64,000 nucleotides of DNA from an uncultured Clostridia bacterium (GCA_937894465.1 CALCRE010000133.1:1-64000); one strand, 5' to 3'; positions 18,460 through 28,478 are shown, numbered from the stretch's first letter. Translations and numbers: made by a program. Notes: generated by a model not told the origin, from the sequence alone.

Positions 18460-20907
18460 ATGAATTCTCATTTACAAAATGAACTGCATGAACCGGGATC
18501 ACAAAGGGTCTTCCCCGGAACAGCCGGTGAAGTTGCTTTTCTATTAGGTGGTATTGGAACGGGCAATATTTCCATAGGGGCAAGAGGAGAACTTCGAGAC
18601 TGGGAGATTTTCAACACGCCCGGTAAAGGAAAACAAATGCATTATTCATTTTTTGCATTACAAGTTCAAGAAGAAGGAAAGCAATCTATTGCTAAGGTTC
18701 TAGAATCCAAATTGAATCCTCCTTTTTCAAAATCCCATGGTTTTCATTCCGGATCTGTCGCCGGTTTGCCAAGATTTGAAAAGTCAGAATTAAAAGGCGA
18801 GTATCCTATGGCTTGGATAACGCTCACAGATAAAACTATGCCTGTTGATGTCACTATAGAAGCCTTTACACCTATGATTCCTTTAAATGTAGATGACTCA
18901 AGTATTCCTTGTGCGGTGCTTAGATATCACGTTCGAAACAAAACTCAAAACAAAGTGGAGATGTCCATTGCCGCGTCTATGTTAAATCCTGTAGGTGCCG
19001 GCAATTATGATGTATTCGAGAATCTAAGAAGAGACTTTCCTGTGGGAAACATCAATGAATATAGGGCAAGTGAAGGGTTTTCAGGTCTTTTTATGACAAA
19101 TCGGGATCTACCTGAAAATGACTTAAAATATGGTAATTTTGCTGTGACCACTATGGCAAAGAACATCACCTATAAAACACACTGGATGCACAAGGATTGG
19201 TGGGATGGAATCCACGATATGTGGGACGATTTCACTGAGGACGGTAAACTTGACGATACCCCTGTTTCATTTGATCAAAACAACCGATTGGCTAAAATAG
19301 GGAGCATTTCAGCTACTGAAACCTTAGAACACGGAGAAAGCAAGGATTTTCTTTTTCTGCTTACATGGTATTTCCCTAATCGAATCAACGGATGGAGCCA
19401 AACATGCAGTAGCCCGGATTGCAATTGCAGCATCACCCAAAACTATTATGCAAATAACTTTAAAAGTGCATGGGATGTGGCAGAGTACGTGATGAAAGAC
19501 TACGACAGATTGTACAATAAAACACTTGAGTTTCACGATGCTTTATTTTCAAGTTCATTGCCACCCTTTGTCATTGATGCTGTGGCAAGCAACATGGATA
19601 TCCTTCGTAGCACCACATGTTTTCGGTTAAGCAACGGGAAGTTTTTCGCTTATGAAGGTTGCTTTGACAATGCAGGCTGCTGCGAAGGTAACTGCACTCA
19701 TGTTTGGAATTATGAGCAGACTCTCGCCTTCTTGTATCCTTCCCTTGAAAGGGATATGCGGCTTACAGAATTCAATGTGGAAACGGATGAAACCGGTAAA
19801 ATGGAGTTTCGAACCAAAAAACTCTTCGGTGGATCGAATAATTTCCATCCTGCTGCAGACGGACAACTTGGCAGTATCATACGTTTGTATAGGGACTGGA
19901 AATTAAGCGGAGATCATGACCTTTTAGCAACTGTTTGGGACAATGCCAAAAGAGCGTTGGATTTTGCTTTTTCTTATTGGGATTCAGACGGAGATTATGT
20001 TCTGGACAGTCAGCAGCATAATACCTATGATATAGAATTTTACGGGCCTAACAGCCTTACCAACTCCATGTTTTACGGAGCCTTAAAAGCAGGAGCCGAA
20101 ATGGCCAAAGCCATGGGAGACCGGCAAAGTGAATCAACCTACAGAAATGCTTTTCTTCAGGGATCCCAAAGAATGGATCAATTGCTGTGGGATGATGATT
20201 ATTATATCCAAGTCATTGATGATGTGAATCAATATAAATACCAATACGGGAAAGGATGTCTATCCGACCAACTGCTTGGACAAACACTTTCTCATGTGGC
20301 CGGTTTAGGACACATTTTGCCCAAAGAGCATGTATAAATAGCAGTCTATACCATCTATAAATACAACTTTCTAAATGATTTTTCAAAACACCATAATGTG
20401 CAACGGACTTATGTGCTTAATGATGAAAAAGGTTTGGTTCTTTGCTCTTGGCCAAAAGGCGGAAGACCAAAATTCCCCTTTGTATATTCCGACGAGGTAT
20501 GGACGGGAATCGAATACCAAGTCGCTGCTCATTTGATTTATGAAGGCTGTATCGATGAAGGATTACTGCTGGTAAAAGCGGTCAGGGACAGACATGACGG
20601 TTTTAAAAGAAATCCTTGGGATGAAGTGGAGTGCGGACATCATTACGCACGAGCCATGGCAAGCTGGGCAGTATTGATTGCATTAAGCGGATTTAAGTGT
20701 GACTTGACGAAAGGCATTATTGAATTTAATCCTGTGATCAATAAACAGCACTTTAAATGTTTCTTCAGCTGTGACAAAGCTTGGGGTATATTTGAACAGA
20801 AAACAAACCCTCAAACCAATCGGAATGAATACAACATTGATATTCTCTACGGCAGTCTTGAAGGTGTCACCATCAAAGCCAACGGCGAAATTGTAGGGAA
20901 ATATTAG
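18460..20907 (+). pseudogene. GH116 beta-glycosidase (glucosylceramidase GBA2-like) with one in-frame stop
   Basis: A full-length GH116 gene (about 815 codons, the normal bacterial length) read in one frame throughout, except for a TAA at 20335-20337 (codon 626), where homologues would carry a sense codon, most simply Lys (AAA). The N-terminal domain shows FLLGGIGTGNISIGARGELRDWEIFN. The catalytic (alpha/alpha)6 part has AYEGCFDNAGCCEGNCTHVW, then HNTYDIEFYGPN, whose Asp is the likely acid/base, and after the stop YVLNDEKGLVLCSWPKGG and FPFVYSDEVWTGIEYQ. The start at 18460 has GGCAGGTG upstream. No signal peptide, so it would hydrolyse imported beta-glucosides or beta-xylosides. Either recently inactivated, a sequencing error, or read through. 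Confidence 0.85.
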
Positions 20908-20918
20908 ATATCCGCGAG

Positions 20919-21890
20919 TTACCCTTGTTTTCCGTATGCCAGTACCATAATCAAATCGGATATCTGTTTTTTTGTGCCTTCGATCAGGTTCACACATACG
21001 CTTCTGCCTTGTACTCCTGACATAAGGCTGACGTGGCATTCGTGGATCAACCGGTCGATGAGCTGCATTTTTTCATTGGGATCCTTGCAGCCCGGCCATT
21101 TCAGGGCATATTGATCAAAGATGGATGTTGCACGGCCTGCAGGCATGTTGTGGGTGTGAAAACTGCGGCGATATTCCCGGTAGGTGTAGCAATAACCGCA
21201 AGGACAAGCCACAACGGAGGTATAACCGGTAGGTGAAAGCACAGTGCCGCATTGATGACATAGCAAACGTCCTTTTTCTAACCACAACCGGGTATCTTGA
21301 GCCTGCCGGCATCGGGTGTAAAATGTATAACCGACTTCATCAAGCAATTCTTGATCCATTATGCCTTTTGCATCACTTTGATACAATTTAAGTAGTGTGT
21401 CACGAGAAACTTTGGGACACCATTTGAACTGATTTAACTTAGTTTTATCGATCTTCTCGGTTATACAGTCCATTTGAGCTTTTTCTCGTTCCAAACGCAA
21501 CTTTGTCCTTTTTATCTGGTCTTCACGTCTTTTAGCCGACAAGTCGGCATATTTTTTCTCATACCCTGCATGATAAACTCTTTGTACTTCATTCAATGCA
21601 TTTCGTAATGATTCCTCATTTTTTACCCCAATTCCCAGAACATTAAAACAATCACTTTTTATAAATACACATATAAGTTCACAACGATAGTTCCGACAAT
21701 AACCGTACACCCATCCGTCGTCTGCTGTATACCTTTGATATTTGTTGTACACCTTGTACTTGCTTTCCATTTCATCATTGAAAATTAAAAATAGTTCACG
21801 TACCTGTATCGGCATGTAATTCAAGAGCTCATTATAGGTAGGCTTTACCTTTTTCGGATATTGATCTTTCCATTCCATATGGTTATTCAT
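20919..21890 (-). CDS. DUF3788-like protein with C-terminal zinc ribbon
   Basis: A 323-residue cytosolic protein in two parts. Residues 1-130 (KPTYNELLNYMPIQVRELFLIF ... FIKSDCFNVLGIGVKNEESLR) resemble DUF3788, which in related proteins stands alone. A charged helical linker (KRREDQIKRTKLRLEREKAQ) leads to a second domain with Cys pairs CHQC and CPCGYCYTYREYRR, probably one zinc ribbon, then a helical tail. The start at 21890 has AAGGAT upstream; a GTG at 21911 would overlap a broken upstream reading frame. The gene converges with the GH116 gene, 11 bp apart. Function unknown. Confidence 0.6.
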   Translation of the reverse strand: MNNHMEWKDQYPKKVKPTYNELLNYMPIQVRELFLIFNDEMESKYKVYNKYQRYTADDGWVYGYCRNYRCELICVFIKSDCFNVLGIGVKNEESLRNALNEVQRVYHAGYEKKYADLSAKRREDQIKRTKLRLEREKAQMDCITEKIDKTKLNQFKWCPKVSRDTLLKLYQSDAKGIMDQELLDEVGYTFYTRCRQAQDTRLWLEKGRLLCHQCGTVLSPTGYTSVVACPCGYCYTYREYRRSFHTHNMPAGRATSIFDQYALKWPGCKDPNEKMQLIDRLIHECHVSLMSGVQGRSVCVNLIEGTKKQISDLIMVLAYGKQG

Positions 21891-21901
21891 CCCTTCGATC
21901 C

Positions 21902-22074
21902 TTAACGCCACTGCATAAGAGCTACATAAATCTGATCCGGCGTATCACCATAACCGCAATCAAACAAGTGTATGTGATACCGTTCAGGCTTCTACCGACT
22001 TGATAAAGATCATTCATGGCTTGCATAAATGATGCCCCCTCTTCACCGTACAATCGTATTGCCTTCCTTTTCAT
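21902..22074 (-). pseudogene. small frameshifted gene upstream of the DUF3788-like gene
   Basis: From an ATG at 22074 (CAGGTGG nine bases upstream) the frame reads MKRKAIRLYGEEGASFMQAM...LYQVGR, then continues sensibly only after a frame change: KPERYHIHLFDCGYGDTPDQ...VALMQWR, with a stop at 21902. The pieces would give a protein of about 55 residues ending 11 bp before the next gene. I do not recognise it. Confidence 0.4.
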
Positions 22075-22140
22075 TGTACCAAACCACCTGACCATATCTC
22101 AATAATATTTCGTATTTCAATATGGAATAGATAAGAATCA

Positions 22141-22191
22141 ATTTTATAAAAATGGATCGGTAAACAGTCTATCTGTACTGTCTACCGATCC
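22141..22191 (-). terminator. rho-independent terminator of tyrS
   Basis: GGATCGGTAGACAGT pairs with the complementary arm (one mismatch) around an eight-base loop at 22154-22191; on the minus strand it is followed by ATTTTTATAAAA. It begins about 30 bp after the tyrS stop codon. Confidence 0.85.
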
Positions 22192-22221
22192 GTACCACCG
22201 TTACCGGTTTTGTAGATCCTG

Positions 22222-23445
22222 TTAATTTATAAAAGCCTTATGGTACGTTTTTTTGCCTTTGCGAATTTTTACGCCGGTTTTTAACTGTTCTTTGGTAATG
22301 TTTTGGTCAATAGAGTCAACCTTTACATCATCAATAAGCACTCCGCCCTGTTGAACCACACGCCTGGCTTCACTTTTTGATTTTGTGATACCACATTCTA
22401 CCATCAAATCCAACACATTAATAACGCCATCCACCAAAAGCTCTTCCTTAATCTCAGTAGAGGGCATATTCGAATCATCTGTTCCGGATACAAACAACGC
22501 ATGAGAAGCATTTTGAGCATTCTTCGCTTCCTCTTCCCCATGGATCAGTTTTGTCAGTTCAAAAGCCAAAATTTCTTTTGCATCGTTTAGCTGACTACCT
22601 TCCCATTTGTCCATTTCATTAATTTGCTCAAGAGGTAAGAAGGTAAGCATACGGATGCATTTTAGAACGTCTGCATCATTAACATTTCGCCAGTATTGAT
22701 AGAATTCAAAGGGTGAGGTCTTGTCAGCGTCAAGCCATACAGCACCTTTTGCGGTTTTCCCCATTTTATTGCCTTCTGAATTCAATAACAGCGTAATGGT
22801 CATTGCATAAGCATCTTTCCCCAGCTTCCGACGAATTAATTCCGTTCCGCCTAACATATTGGACCATTGGTCGTCTCCGCCGAATTGCATGTTACAACCG
22901 TAGTTTTTAAACAAATAGTAGAAATCATAGGACTGCATAATCATATAGTTCAATTCAAAGAATGACAGACCTTTCTCCAATCTCTGCTTATAGCACTCGG
23001 CACGCAGCATGTTATTGACAGAAAAATGAACGCCAACTTCACGAAGCATTTCGATATAGTTCAGTTCTAAAAGCCAGTCTGCATTGTTCACCATAATAGC
23101 TTTGTCTTCACCAAAATCAATGAATCTTGCCATTTGCTTTTTAAAACACTCAATATTATGCTGTATGATCTCAGGTGTCATCATAGTTCGCATATCCGTA
23201 CGACCGGACGGGTCTCCGATCATTCCGGTTCCGCCGCCTAGAAGAACCACCGGCTTATTTCCGGCCATCTGCAAGCGCTTCATAAGACACAATGCCATGA
23301 AATGACCGACATGCAATGAATCCGCCGTCGGATCAAATCCAATATAGAATGTAGCTTTACCGTTATTAACAAGTTCTCTGATTTCTTTTTCATCGGTAAC
23401 CTGGGCAATTAAGCCACGAGCCTGAAGCTCTTCATAAATCTTCAT
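22222..23445 (-). CDS. tyrS: tyrosyl-tRNA synthetase
   Basis: Class I aminoacyl-tRNA synthetase that charges tRNA-Tyr in the cytoplasm. 407 residues from the ATG at 23445. The HIGH motif is HVGH within FDPTADSLHVGHFMAL (near 43-47), and the KMSKS loop is GNKMGKTAKGAVW (near 228-240). The C-terminal S4-type RNA-binding domain is ARRVVQQGGVLIDDVKVDS. AAGGAG lies ten bases before the ATG; a TTG six bases further upstream is too close to it. The gene is preceded by a T-box leader and followed by a strong terminator, so it is a single-gene unit controlled by uncharged tRNA. Confidence 0.97.
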   Translation of the reverse strand: MKIYEELQARGLIAQVTDEKEIRELVNNGKATFYIGFDPTADSLHVGHFMALCLMKRLQMAGNKPVVLLGGGTGMIGDPSGRTDMRTMMTPEIIQHNIECFKKQMARFIDFGEDKAIMVNNADWLLELNYIEMLREVGVHFSVNNMLRAECYKQRLEKGLSFFELNYMIMQSYDFYYLFKNYGCNMQFGGDDQWSNMLGGTELIRRKLGKDAYAMTITLLLNSEGNKMGKTAKGAVWLDADKTSPFEFYQYWRNVNDADVLKCIRMLTFLPLEQINEMDKWEGSQLNDAKEILAFELTKLIHGEEEAKNAQNASHALFVSGTDDSNMPSTEIKEELLVDGVINVLDLMVECGITKSKSEARRVVQQGGVLIDDVKVDSIDQNITKEQLKTGVKIRKGKKTYHKAFIN

Positions 23446-23482
23446 TTTCAACTAACTCCTTCATTATTTATATATTAAAATA

Positions 23483-23745
23483 CCCTCTGCTCCAATTGGA
23501 ACAGAGGGCAGATATTGCGGTACCACCTCTTATTTGGAAATCCCTCACGGAATTTCCCTCATTGAGTGCAATCACACTCATACGCTATATCGGGCTCACC
23601 CGGCTAACCTTACTTTTTATTGTTCAGGCAGCGGCTCCGGGATGTATTCGTATCAGTTTCGTCAGCAACCTCTCACCAACCGGATGCTCTCTTACTTTCA
23701 GAATACCGACCTACTTCTTCCCTTCACAGCCATTATGATATTTAT
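23483..23745 (-). promoter_or_regulatory. T-box riboswitch for tRNA-Tyr upstream of tyrS
   Basis: The minus-strand leader contains the conserved T-box AGGTGGTACCGC (23517-23528), followed by a terminator hairpin (23483-23508, CCCTCTG paired with CAGAGGG, then TATTTT). A candidate specifier UAC (Tyr) lies at 23644-23646 in the sequence GAAUAC, with a second UAC at 23650-23652. Uncharged tRNA-Tyr would pair with the T-box and prevent termination. Confidence 0.93.
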
Positions 23746-23750
23746 TGTAC

Positions 23751-23779
23751 ATTCTAATAGATATGACGAAAAAAGTAAA
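23751..23779 (-). promoter_or_regulatory. promoter of the tyrS T-box transcript
   Basis: Minus strand: -35 TTTACT (23774-23779), a 17-base spacer and -10 TAGAAT (23751-23756), just upstream of the T-box leader. Confidence 0.6.
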
Positions 23780-23798
23780 GTACCAAAATGAAGTTTCA

Positions 23799-24662
23799 TT
23801 AATTTTCAATCAATATATCTTTACAACGAATAATAAGTTCTATCGTACCTTTATCTGTATAAAAAAGCATATGAGCTTCATAGCCGGTTTCTATGGCATA
23901 CAGCTCTTCATAAAGCCATGTGCTTCCTATAATTCCTTCATCCATTCTTTCTATTTGAGCCTCGATAAAGGTAATTTTTTCGCGATCGGTAAAACCTCCT
24001 TGGGTATCAAACTTCATTGTAACATTCTTTTCTGTGGTTAATGCTGTTACCTCGCAATCATGAAAACCAAAACTGTTTTTAATAGATTCAGGGATTTGCT
24101 CCGTATCTTTTACTTTGATATATTCACTCAATATCCGGTTTATTTCCTTCTTATTCTCCTTGCTTAGGTTCTTGAGCTTTTGCTTGACATCCTTGGTGCA
24201 ATAACCTAAAGCAAATACACGTAAATCGGCAATTTCTAGAAAAAGTTCATGCGGAAGCCTTTTCGTAACTTCATTTTGGATGGATTCCTGATTGATGTAA
24301 AATTCGGCCTTGCACTTTTTCTTGTCGAAGGGCGGACGGGCATCAAATTCTTTGATCAATTGCTGTATGTGGTCCTTTTGCTCCAGTGACAATTGATATA
24401 CCATTTTGTCCTCTTCACCAATCCCATCTCCCTTCACCAGTGCATCAAGTCGCACAAATGTACTGTGGTCTAGTTCTAGAAAAAAGCGAGGATCACAGTC
24501 GTATACCTCTTGTTGCGTTCTAATGTACTCTTTTTCTTTTCTTTTATACAACCGCAAATAGAGTGACTCGTCATATACTCCGGCCTCTTTGTGTACTCTC
24601 ATGCCAAAATGATATCCTGTTTGTTGACATAACTCATACCACTGCTTTTTCAGGTATTTCAT
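23799..24662 (-). CDS. DUF4085 family protein
   Basis: A 287-residue soluble protein matching the DUF4085 pattern from end to end: KKQWYELCQQTGYHFG at the start, DARPPFDKKKCKAEF in the middle, LRVFALGYCTKDVK, FGFHDCEVT, and a C-terminal GSTWLYEELYAIETGYEAHM...IIRCKDILIE. No activity is known for the family. The ATG at 24662 is preferred over a TTG six bases upstream; AGGAAG-rich sequence precedes both. It lies 18 bp after a GNAT gene in the same direction. Confidence 0.8.
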   Translation of the reverse strand: MKYLKKQWYELCQQTGYHFGMRVHKEAGVYDESLYLRLYKRKEKEYIRTQQEVYDCDPRFFLELDHSTFVRLDALVKGDGIGEEDKMVYQLSLEQKDHIQQLIKEFDARPPFDKKKCKAEFYINQESIQNEVTKRLPHELFLEIADLRVFALGYCTKDVKQKLKNLSKENKKEINRILSEYIKVKDTEQIPESIKNSFGFHDCEVTALTTEKNVTMKFDTQGGFTDREKITFIEAQIERMDEGIIGSTWLYEELYAIETGYEAHMLFYTDKGTIELIIRCKDILIEN

Positions 24663-24680
24663 GTCCAATCTTCCTTCCTG

Positions 24681-25172
24681 TTACAGAGAGATATAGTAGG
24701 GGCAAATTTCTTCGTACCGGCCATCCGGCATACGAAATCCTCCGGGAATAGTTCCAAGTTGCTGAAATCCTAATTGTTCATAAAGGCGTCTTGCATGGAT
24801 ATTGGTTGCAACCACAGCATTAAACTGTAGAACTGTAAATCCGTATTGTTTGGCTTGAGCCATACTGTCTTGGACCAGCTTCTTACCAATGTGCAATCCT
24901 CTGCTTTCAGAACTGACTGCATAGCTTGCGTTACTAATATGACCACATCTGCCTACATTATTTGGATGAAGAATATATAGCCCGAATATCTTTTTACTGT
25001 CCATATCTTCTGCAACACCACAGTGGGTTTGGCCGCCAAAAAACGCAACCCCTGTTTCTTCGGTTAAGCATTCTTCTTGTGGAAAAGCATTTCCTTCCTC
25101 CACCACTTCATTCCAAATATTTATCATGGAAGGTACATCTGAATTCCGATAACCTCTTATATATATATTCAT
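24681..25172 (-). CDS. GNAT-family N-acetyltransferase
   Basis: A 163-residue acetyl-CoA-dependent acetyltransferase. The acetyl-CoA site is the motif SRGLHIGKKLVQDSM (Q/RxxGxG/A type) near 92-106, followed by LQFNAVVATNIHARRLYEQLGFQQLGTIPGGFR, typical of phosphinothricin-like and general GNATs. It lies 25 bp after the DUF3810 gene and 18 bp before the DUF4085 gene, on the same strand. The substrate cannot be read from sequence. Confidence 0.88.
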   Translation of the reverse strand: MNIYIRGYRNSDVPSMINIWNEVVEEGNAFPQEECLTEETGVAFFGGQTHCGVAEDMDSKKIFGLYILHPNNVGRCGHISNASYAVSSESRGLHIGKKLVQDSMAQAKQYGFTVLQFNAVVATNIHARRLYEQLGFQQLGTIPGGFRMPDGRYEEICPYYISL

Positions 25173-25197
25173 TTTTTAATCTTCCTTTTATATAGTT

Positions 25198-26289
25198 TTA
25201 TTCTATCTTTTGAGAGCGAAAATCTGCCAGCATCAATTCAACCATCCGGTCATAACTTCCAATTCCATCTTTTTGTTTATTAGCCTTTAAGTACAAGTCA
25301 TTGATATCCGTTGTAATATCTTTTATTGATCCTTTGTAATAATTCCGATATGCCTGCCAACCTTTCAAGTCTCGAATCACACCTTCTCCAAATTCCGACC
25401 TGATCTCCTCCCAAATTTCTATGCTGTATTGATGCAATGTGCTCATAGTATAACTGAGAGCCAGCATAATTCCCGAATACTGAAAATCAAGATCCGGATG
25501 GTTCTTGCATGTCAGATAAGCAATATAATTGGCTTCATCTTCCCTGGCAAAACCACGCTGATGAGCCATTTCATGAGCAATGGTAGAAGGAAGCATATAC
25601 CGGGGCAAAGTAATATTCACATTGGCTTCCGCCGTAAAGGGAAAATACATTCCGGCTATGCCGGTATAGGACCAATAATGTGATAGAAATACACCTTTGG
25701 GTACACTGTATTGACCCCCAAGCTCCGGATAAATATCCGCTGTTTTATCATATCCTAATGATGCCCGCTTGAACATTGTAGGAATATCATGAGAGAGCAT
25801 CATGGTTCCGTCCTCACTCTCCATGACCTGTACTCGCAGATCATTGGCCGAAGAGGTCAAGTATCTTGCCAGTTCACTGAGTTCTTCAACAAGGATGTTT
25901 TCAACTGTCAAACCGGAAACTTCTGCAAATGTTTTACGATTGTAATGAAATCCCCACATCAGCTGAAAGACCAAGTAAATGGTAAGCAGTATATACACAA
26001 TAACGAGGAGCTTTTTCGGTATCTTTTTCATAAATTCCTTTGGGTTTTTTATAAATAGGACAAGCCCTCTGATTAGCAAAAATACAATACAAGCAATTAG
26101 GAGTACAACTATTATTTCAGCTATTGAAAACTGGAAAAGACCTGTGAATCGACTGTAGGGGCTTATGAGCCAAGGGTATATCCTTGTAGAGTATACAGTC
26201 TCAATAAAATATGAAAAACGCCGAGCGAACAGCGAGAAAATGATACCCGATATTAATATAATATGAAAAATCAGTTTTCTATATTTCAT
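25198..26289 (-). CDS. DUF3810 membrane-anchored putative metallopeptidase
   Basis: A 363-residue protein with three N-terminal hydrophobic helices (about 8-25, 52-76, 92-110) and a large external domain. Residues near 237-262 read PSTIAHEMAHQRGFAREDEANYIA, an HExxH-like zinc site (HEMAH) with a downstream Glu (EDEAN), the mark of DUF3810. The family is thought to be zinc peptidase-like, with unknown substrates. It is first in a three-gene run with the GNAT and DUF4085 genes. Confidence 0.85.
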   Translation of the reverse strand: MKYRKLIFHIILISGIIFSLFARRFSYFIETVYSTRIYPWLISPYSRFTGLFQFSIAEIIVVLLIACIVFLLIRGLVLFIKNPKEFMKKIPKKLLVIVYILLTIYLVFQLMWGFHYNRKTFAEVSGLTVENILVEELSELARYLTSSANDLRVQVMESEDGTMMLSHDIPTMFKRASLGYDKTADIYPELGGQYSVPKGVFLSHYWSYTGIAGMYFPFTAEANVNITLPRYMLPSTIAHEMAHQRGFAREDEANYIAYLTCKNHPDLDFQYSGIMLALSYTMSTLHQYSIEIWEEIRSEFGEGVIRDLKGWQAYRNYYKGSIKDITTDINDLYLKANKQKDGIGSYDRMVELMLADFRSQKIE

Positions 26290-26436
26290 GGAAACTCCAT
26301 ATACCTGTTTATAAATTTTTAGACACTAAGCTCTTTCATTATAGGATCAAGTATACCGGCTTCAATAAAGGATGTTCAACCTTTTTCAATAACCGACAGA
26401 ACGAAATCCATACTTCATACATAGTAAACGGATCCG

Positions 26437-26765
26437 TACACCGTAAAACCAGGTGATACCCTGTACAATATCGCACAACAATTTGACTTGGTTTCATATC
26501 AACAACTACTACGGATAAATAGAGGCATATTAAATCTATCGTCTCAGGTCAAAGCATCAACATTCCCAAACAGATACCAATGAGCACCTATGTGGTGCAA
26601 CCTACGGACACATTAGGAGATATCCTGTATGCATATAACAATGAGCATCTTGAACTATATGGGTTTGCCATTACAATGGACGAGGCTCTTGCATATAATC
26701 CGGCAATCATCAGTCCAAACCTCATTTATCCGGGTATGGTGATTTATTTACCGGAGTTTCTATGA
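26437..26765 (+). pseudogene. frameshifted tandem LysM protein
   Basis: Two LysM repeats are recognisable but lie in different frames. The first, from 26437, reads YTVKPGDTLYNIAQQFDLVS...LLRINRG; after a frame change near 26555 comes GQSINIPKQIP and then the second repeat, TYVVQPTDTLGDILYAYN...PNLIYPGMVIYLPEF. LysM domains bind peptidoglycan. In-frame stops lie just upstream of the first repeat, so no proper start remains. A 61-codon frame from 26580 would give one LysM only and has no ribosome binding site. Confidence 0.7.
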
Positions 26766-27098
26766 TTCCGTGTTGCCCTGTTTTTGAAAGAGGAGTGCAC
26801 CCAAGCAATTTCCCACCAATGTTATGATTGCAAACATGACAATATATACCCATGCCGATTCATTATAATAAATGAAAATTGTCGGAGCGAAAAAGAACCC
26901 TGTTAACAACGGAAAAGAAAAGTCAATACCCTTTTTCATACCATAGAGTAAAGCTGAAATAAAACAAACCAATGGTGTGATAAACAATAAAAGAAGCATA
27001 AAACTTCCCGTGTCTTTAGCAAACAACGGAAACAAGTAAAATGACGGGATGATTACAATCAAATACGGCATCATTTGTTTTAATCTTTTTAAAATCAT
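26760..27098 (-). CDS. small four-helix membrane protein
   Basis: A 112-residue hydrophobic protein with four predicted transmembrane helices (about 11-26, 33-52, 62-79, 83-104) joined by short charged loops (YGMKKGIDFS). Not recognised as a known family. Its ATG overlaps the stop of the upstream AlkZ-like gene by 4 bp, so translation is coupled. Confidence 0.65.
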   Translation of the reverse strand: MILKRLKQMMPYLIVIIPSFYLFPLFAKDTGSFMLLLLFITPLVCFISALLYGMKKGIDFSFPLLTGFFFAPTIFIYYNESAWVYIVMFAIITLVGNCLGALLFQKQGNTES

Positions 27099-28141
27099 AA
27101 AGGCATCTCTTCCCTTCCCATGTAGCGTTTTACAGGACTTTTCTTACGGTTATTGACACGATAAACCGCATCTATGATCTCTTCCTTTTCGTTTTTAATT
27201 CCGGAATCCAGAACAACATCTTCAATGATATACGGACCATTTTTAAAGTGACCGAGTACGGCTCCATGGAATTCACCATCAATTAAAATATATTGCAAAA
27301 TATCGTATTCGTGGTGCTTATACTTTTCTTTTAGATCATATTCATGGGATTTTACAAGAAAATCATTACGGTGTAACACAAAAATATTTTTCTGAAATTC
27401 AACAACAGTGTTTTGCAGAAGATTGTAATCGGTTTTCAACAGGTATCCACCCTCGATCTCCATTATTTCACCTTCACATAGCAGTTCGGCTACAGCCGTT
27501 TTCACATCCTTTACAGGCATTTTATAAAAGGATTTTGCCATATCAACATTGAAAAGAACATTGCGGTATGCAAAACGTTTTAACACTATTTTTAAAGCTT
27601 CGATTTTTGTGTATCTTCTAAAATTCACATCGGGAAACATCTCAGCAAACTGATACCAACCCCTGTCCCATGCTCCGTCAAATTGATCTTCGTAAATAAG
27701 AAAAGCCTCCTGCAAGCGATGCAGTATAGGAGTTATTTCCTTCACAAGCATTCCTGTCATTTCTTTCATCGATTGAATATTCAAAGGGCCTTCACGCTCA
27801 ATTACATCCATTAACGTTTGTTGAGATTCGGTGGGTCGATCAAGGGGCTTGCGACACATACATGCAAACAACTCCATATCACTGCTTTCAATCCAGCCAA
27901 GATTCCCTCCTTGAAAGCGTCCTTTGACAAGAGTTCTGTTTCTCTGCCGCTCCCGGTTATATTCCATATCGTTGAAATCTGCTCGGAATGTTAAACTTGG
28001 AGGATCACCAAAGCCGCACCAATACACATTTTGACCGGGAGATGTATCCCGGTATAAAGCGTTGTACTCTGCTTCGGTTGCAGGTTTATTCAGGTGCTGA
28101 CGCTCCATACGAAGAGCCGTTATATACTTTGAATCAATCAT
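27095..28141 (-). CDS. AlkZ-like winged-helix DNA-binding protein
   Basis: Resembles the AlkZ/YcaQ (HTH_42) family, whose studied members are DNA glycosylases for alkylated or cross-linked bases. From the ATG at 28141 the protein has 348 residues, starting with the family-typical ITALRMERQHLNKPATEAEYNAL and containing a winged-helix block (QQTLMDVIEREGPLNIQSMKEMTGM). The catalytic QxQ/QxD motif of true glycosylases was not clearly seen, so repair activity is uncertain. The open frame extends 68 codons further upstream, but that part does not fit the family and is treated as unrelated remnant sequence. Confidence 0.65.
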   Translation of the reverse strand: MIDSKYITALRMERQHLNKPATEAEYNALYRDTSPGQNVYWCGFGDPPSLTFRADFNDMEYNRERQRNRTLVKGRFQGGNLGWIESSDMELFACMCRKPLDRPTESQQTLMDVIEREGPLNIQSMKEMTGMLVKEITPILHRLQEAFLIYEDQFDGAWDRGWYQFAEMFPDVNFRRYTKIEALKIVLKRFAYRNVLFNVDMAKSFYKMPVKDVKTAVAELLCEGEIMEIEGGYLLKTDYNLLQNTVVEFQKNIFVLHRNDFLVKSHEYDLKEKYKHHEYDILQYILIDGEFHGAVLGHFKNGPYIIEDVVLDSGIKNEKEEIIDAVYRVNNRKKSPVKRYMGREEMPL

Positions 28142-28478
28142 ATAGTTTCTCTGCCTTCCTTTTACAAATTTGACTTTTTCAATAATTTCGATATCTCCAT
28201 CGCTTTGATCATATAATTTAGTCGAATGTGATGACAATTTTAATTGTGTTTTTTTACTTATACTGATGATGGAACAAGTCGGCGGTAATGCTTCCATCAT
28301 ATCATTCTTTAAATGTTTGCTCGAAATATCTTCACCGGATAACAATAATTTGGAAACATTGGTTGATCAATGAAGAAACAACTTCTATAGCTTTTTGGTT
28401 CTCTTGCGCTGTATATTTTTCCACAGATCATCTCCTCGGTCATCTCTTGTGTTTACCAAAGCCTTAACATATGTAGAT
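28142..28478 (-). other. remnant coding sequence of unknown family
   Basis: Upstream of the AlkZ-like start the frame is open but unlike that family (EDISSKHLKNDMMEALPP..., YDQSDGDIEIIEKVKFVKG). Further upstream, after a frame change near 28350, EKYTAQENQKAIEVVSSLINQ is readable. This looks like a decayed small gene fused by chance to the next frame. No promoter or terminator is obvious. Confidence 0.35.

Noticed and set aside
20335..20337. Selenocysteine or pyrrolysine at the GH116 stop codon
   Set aside because: The codon is TAA, which is not used for either residue.
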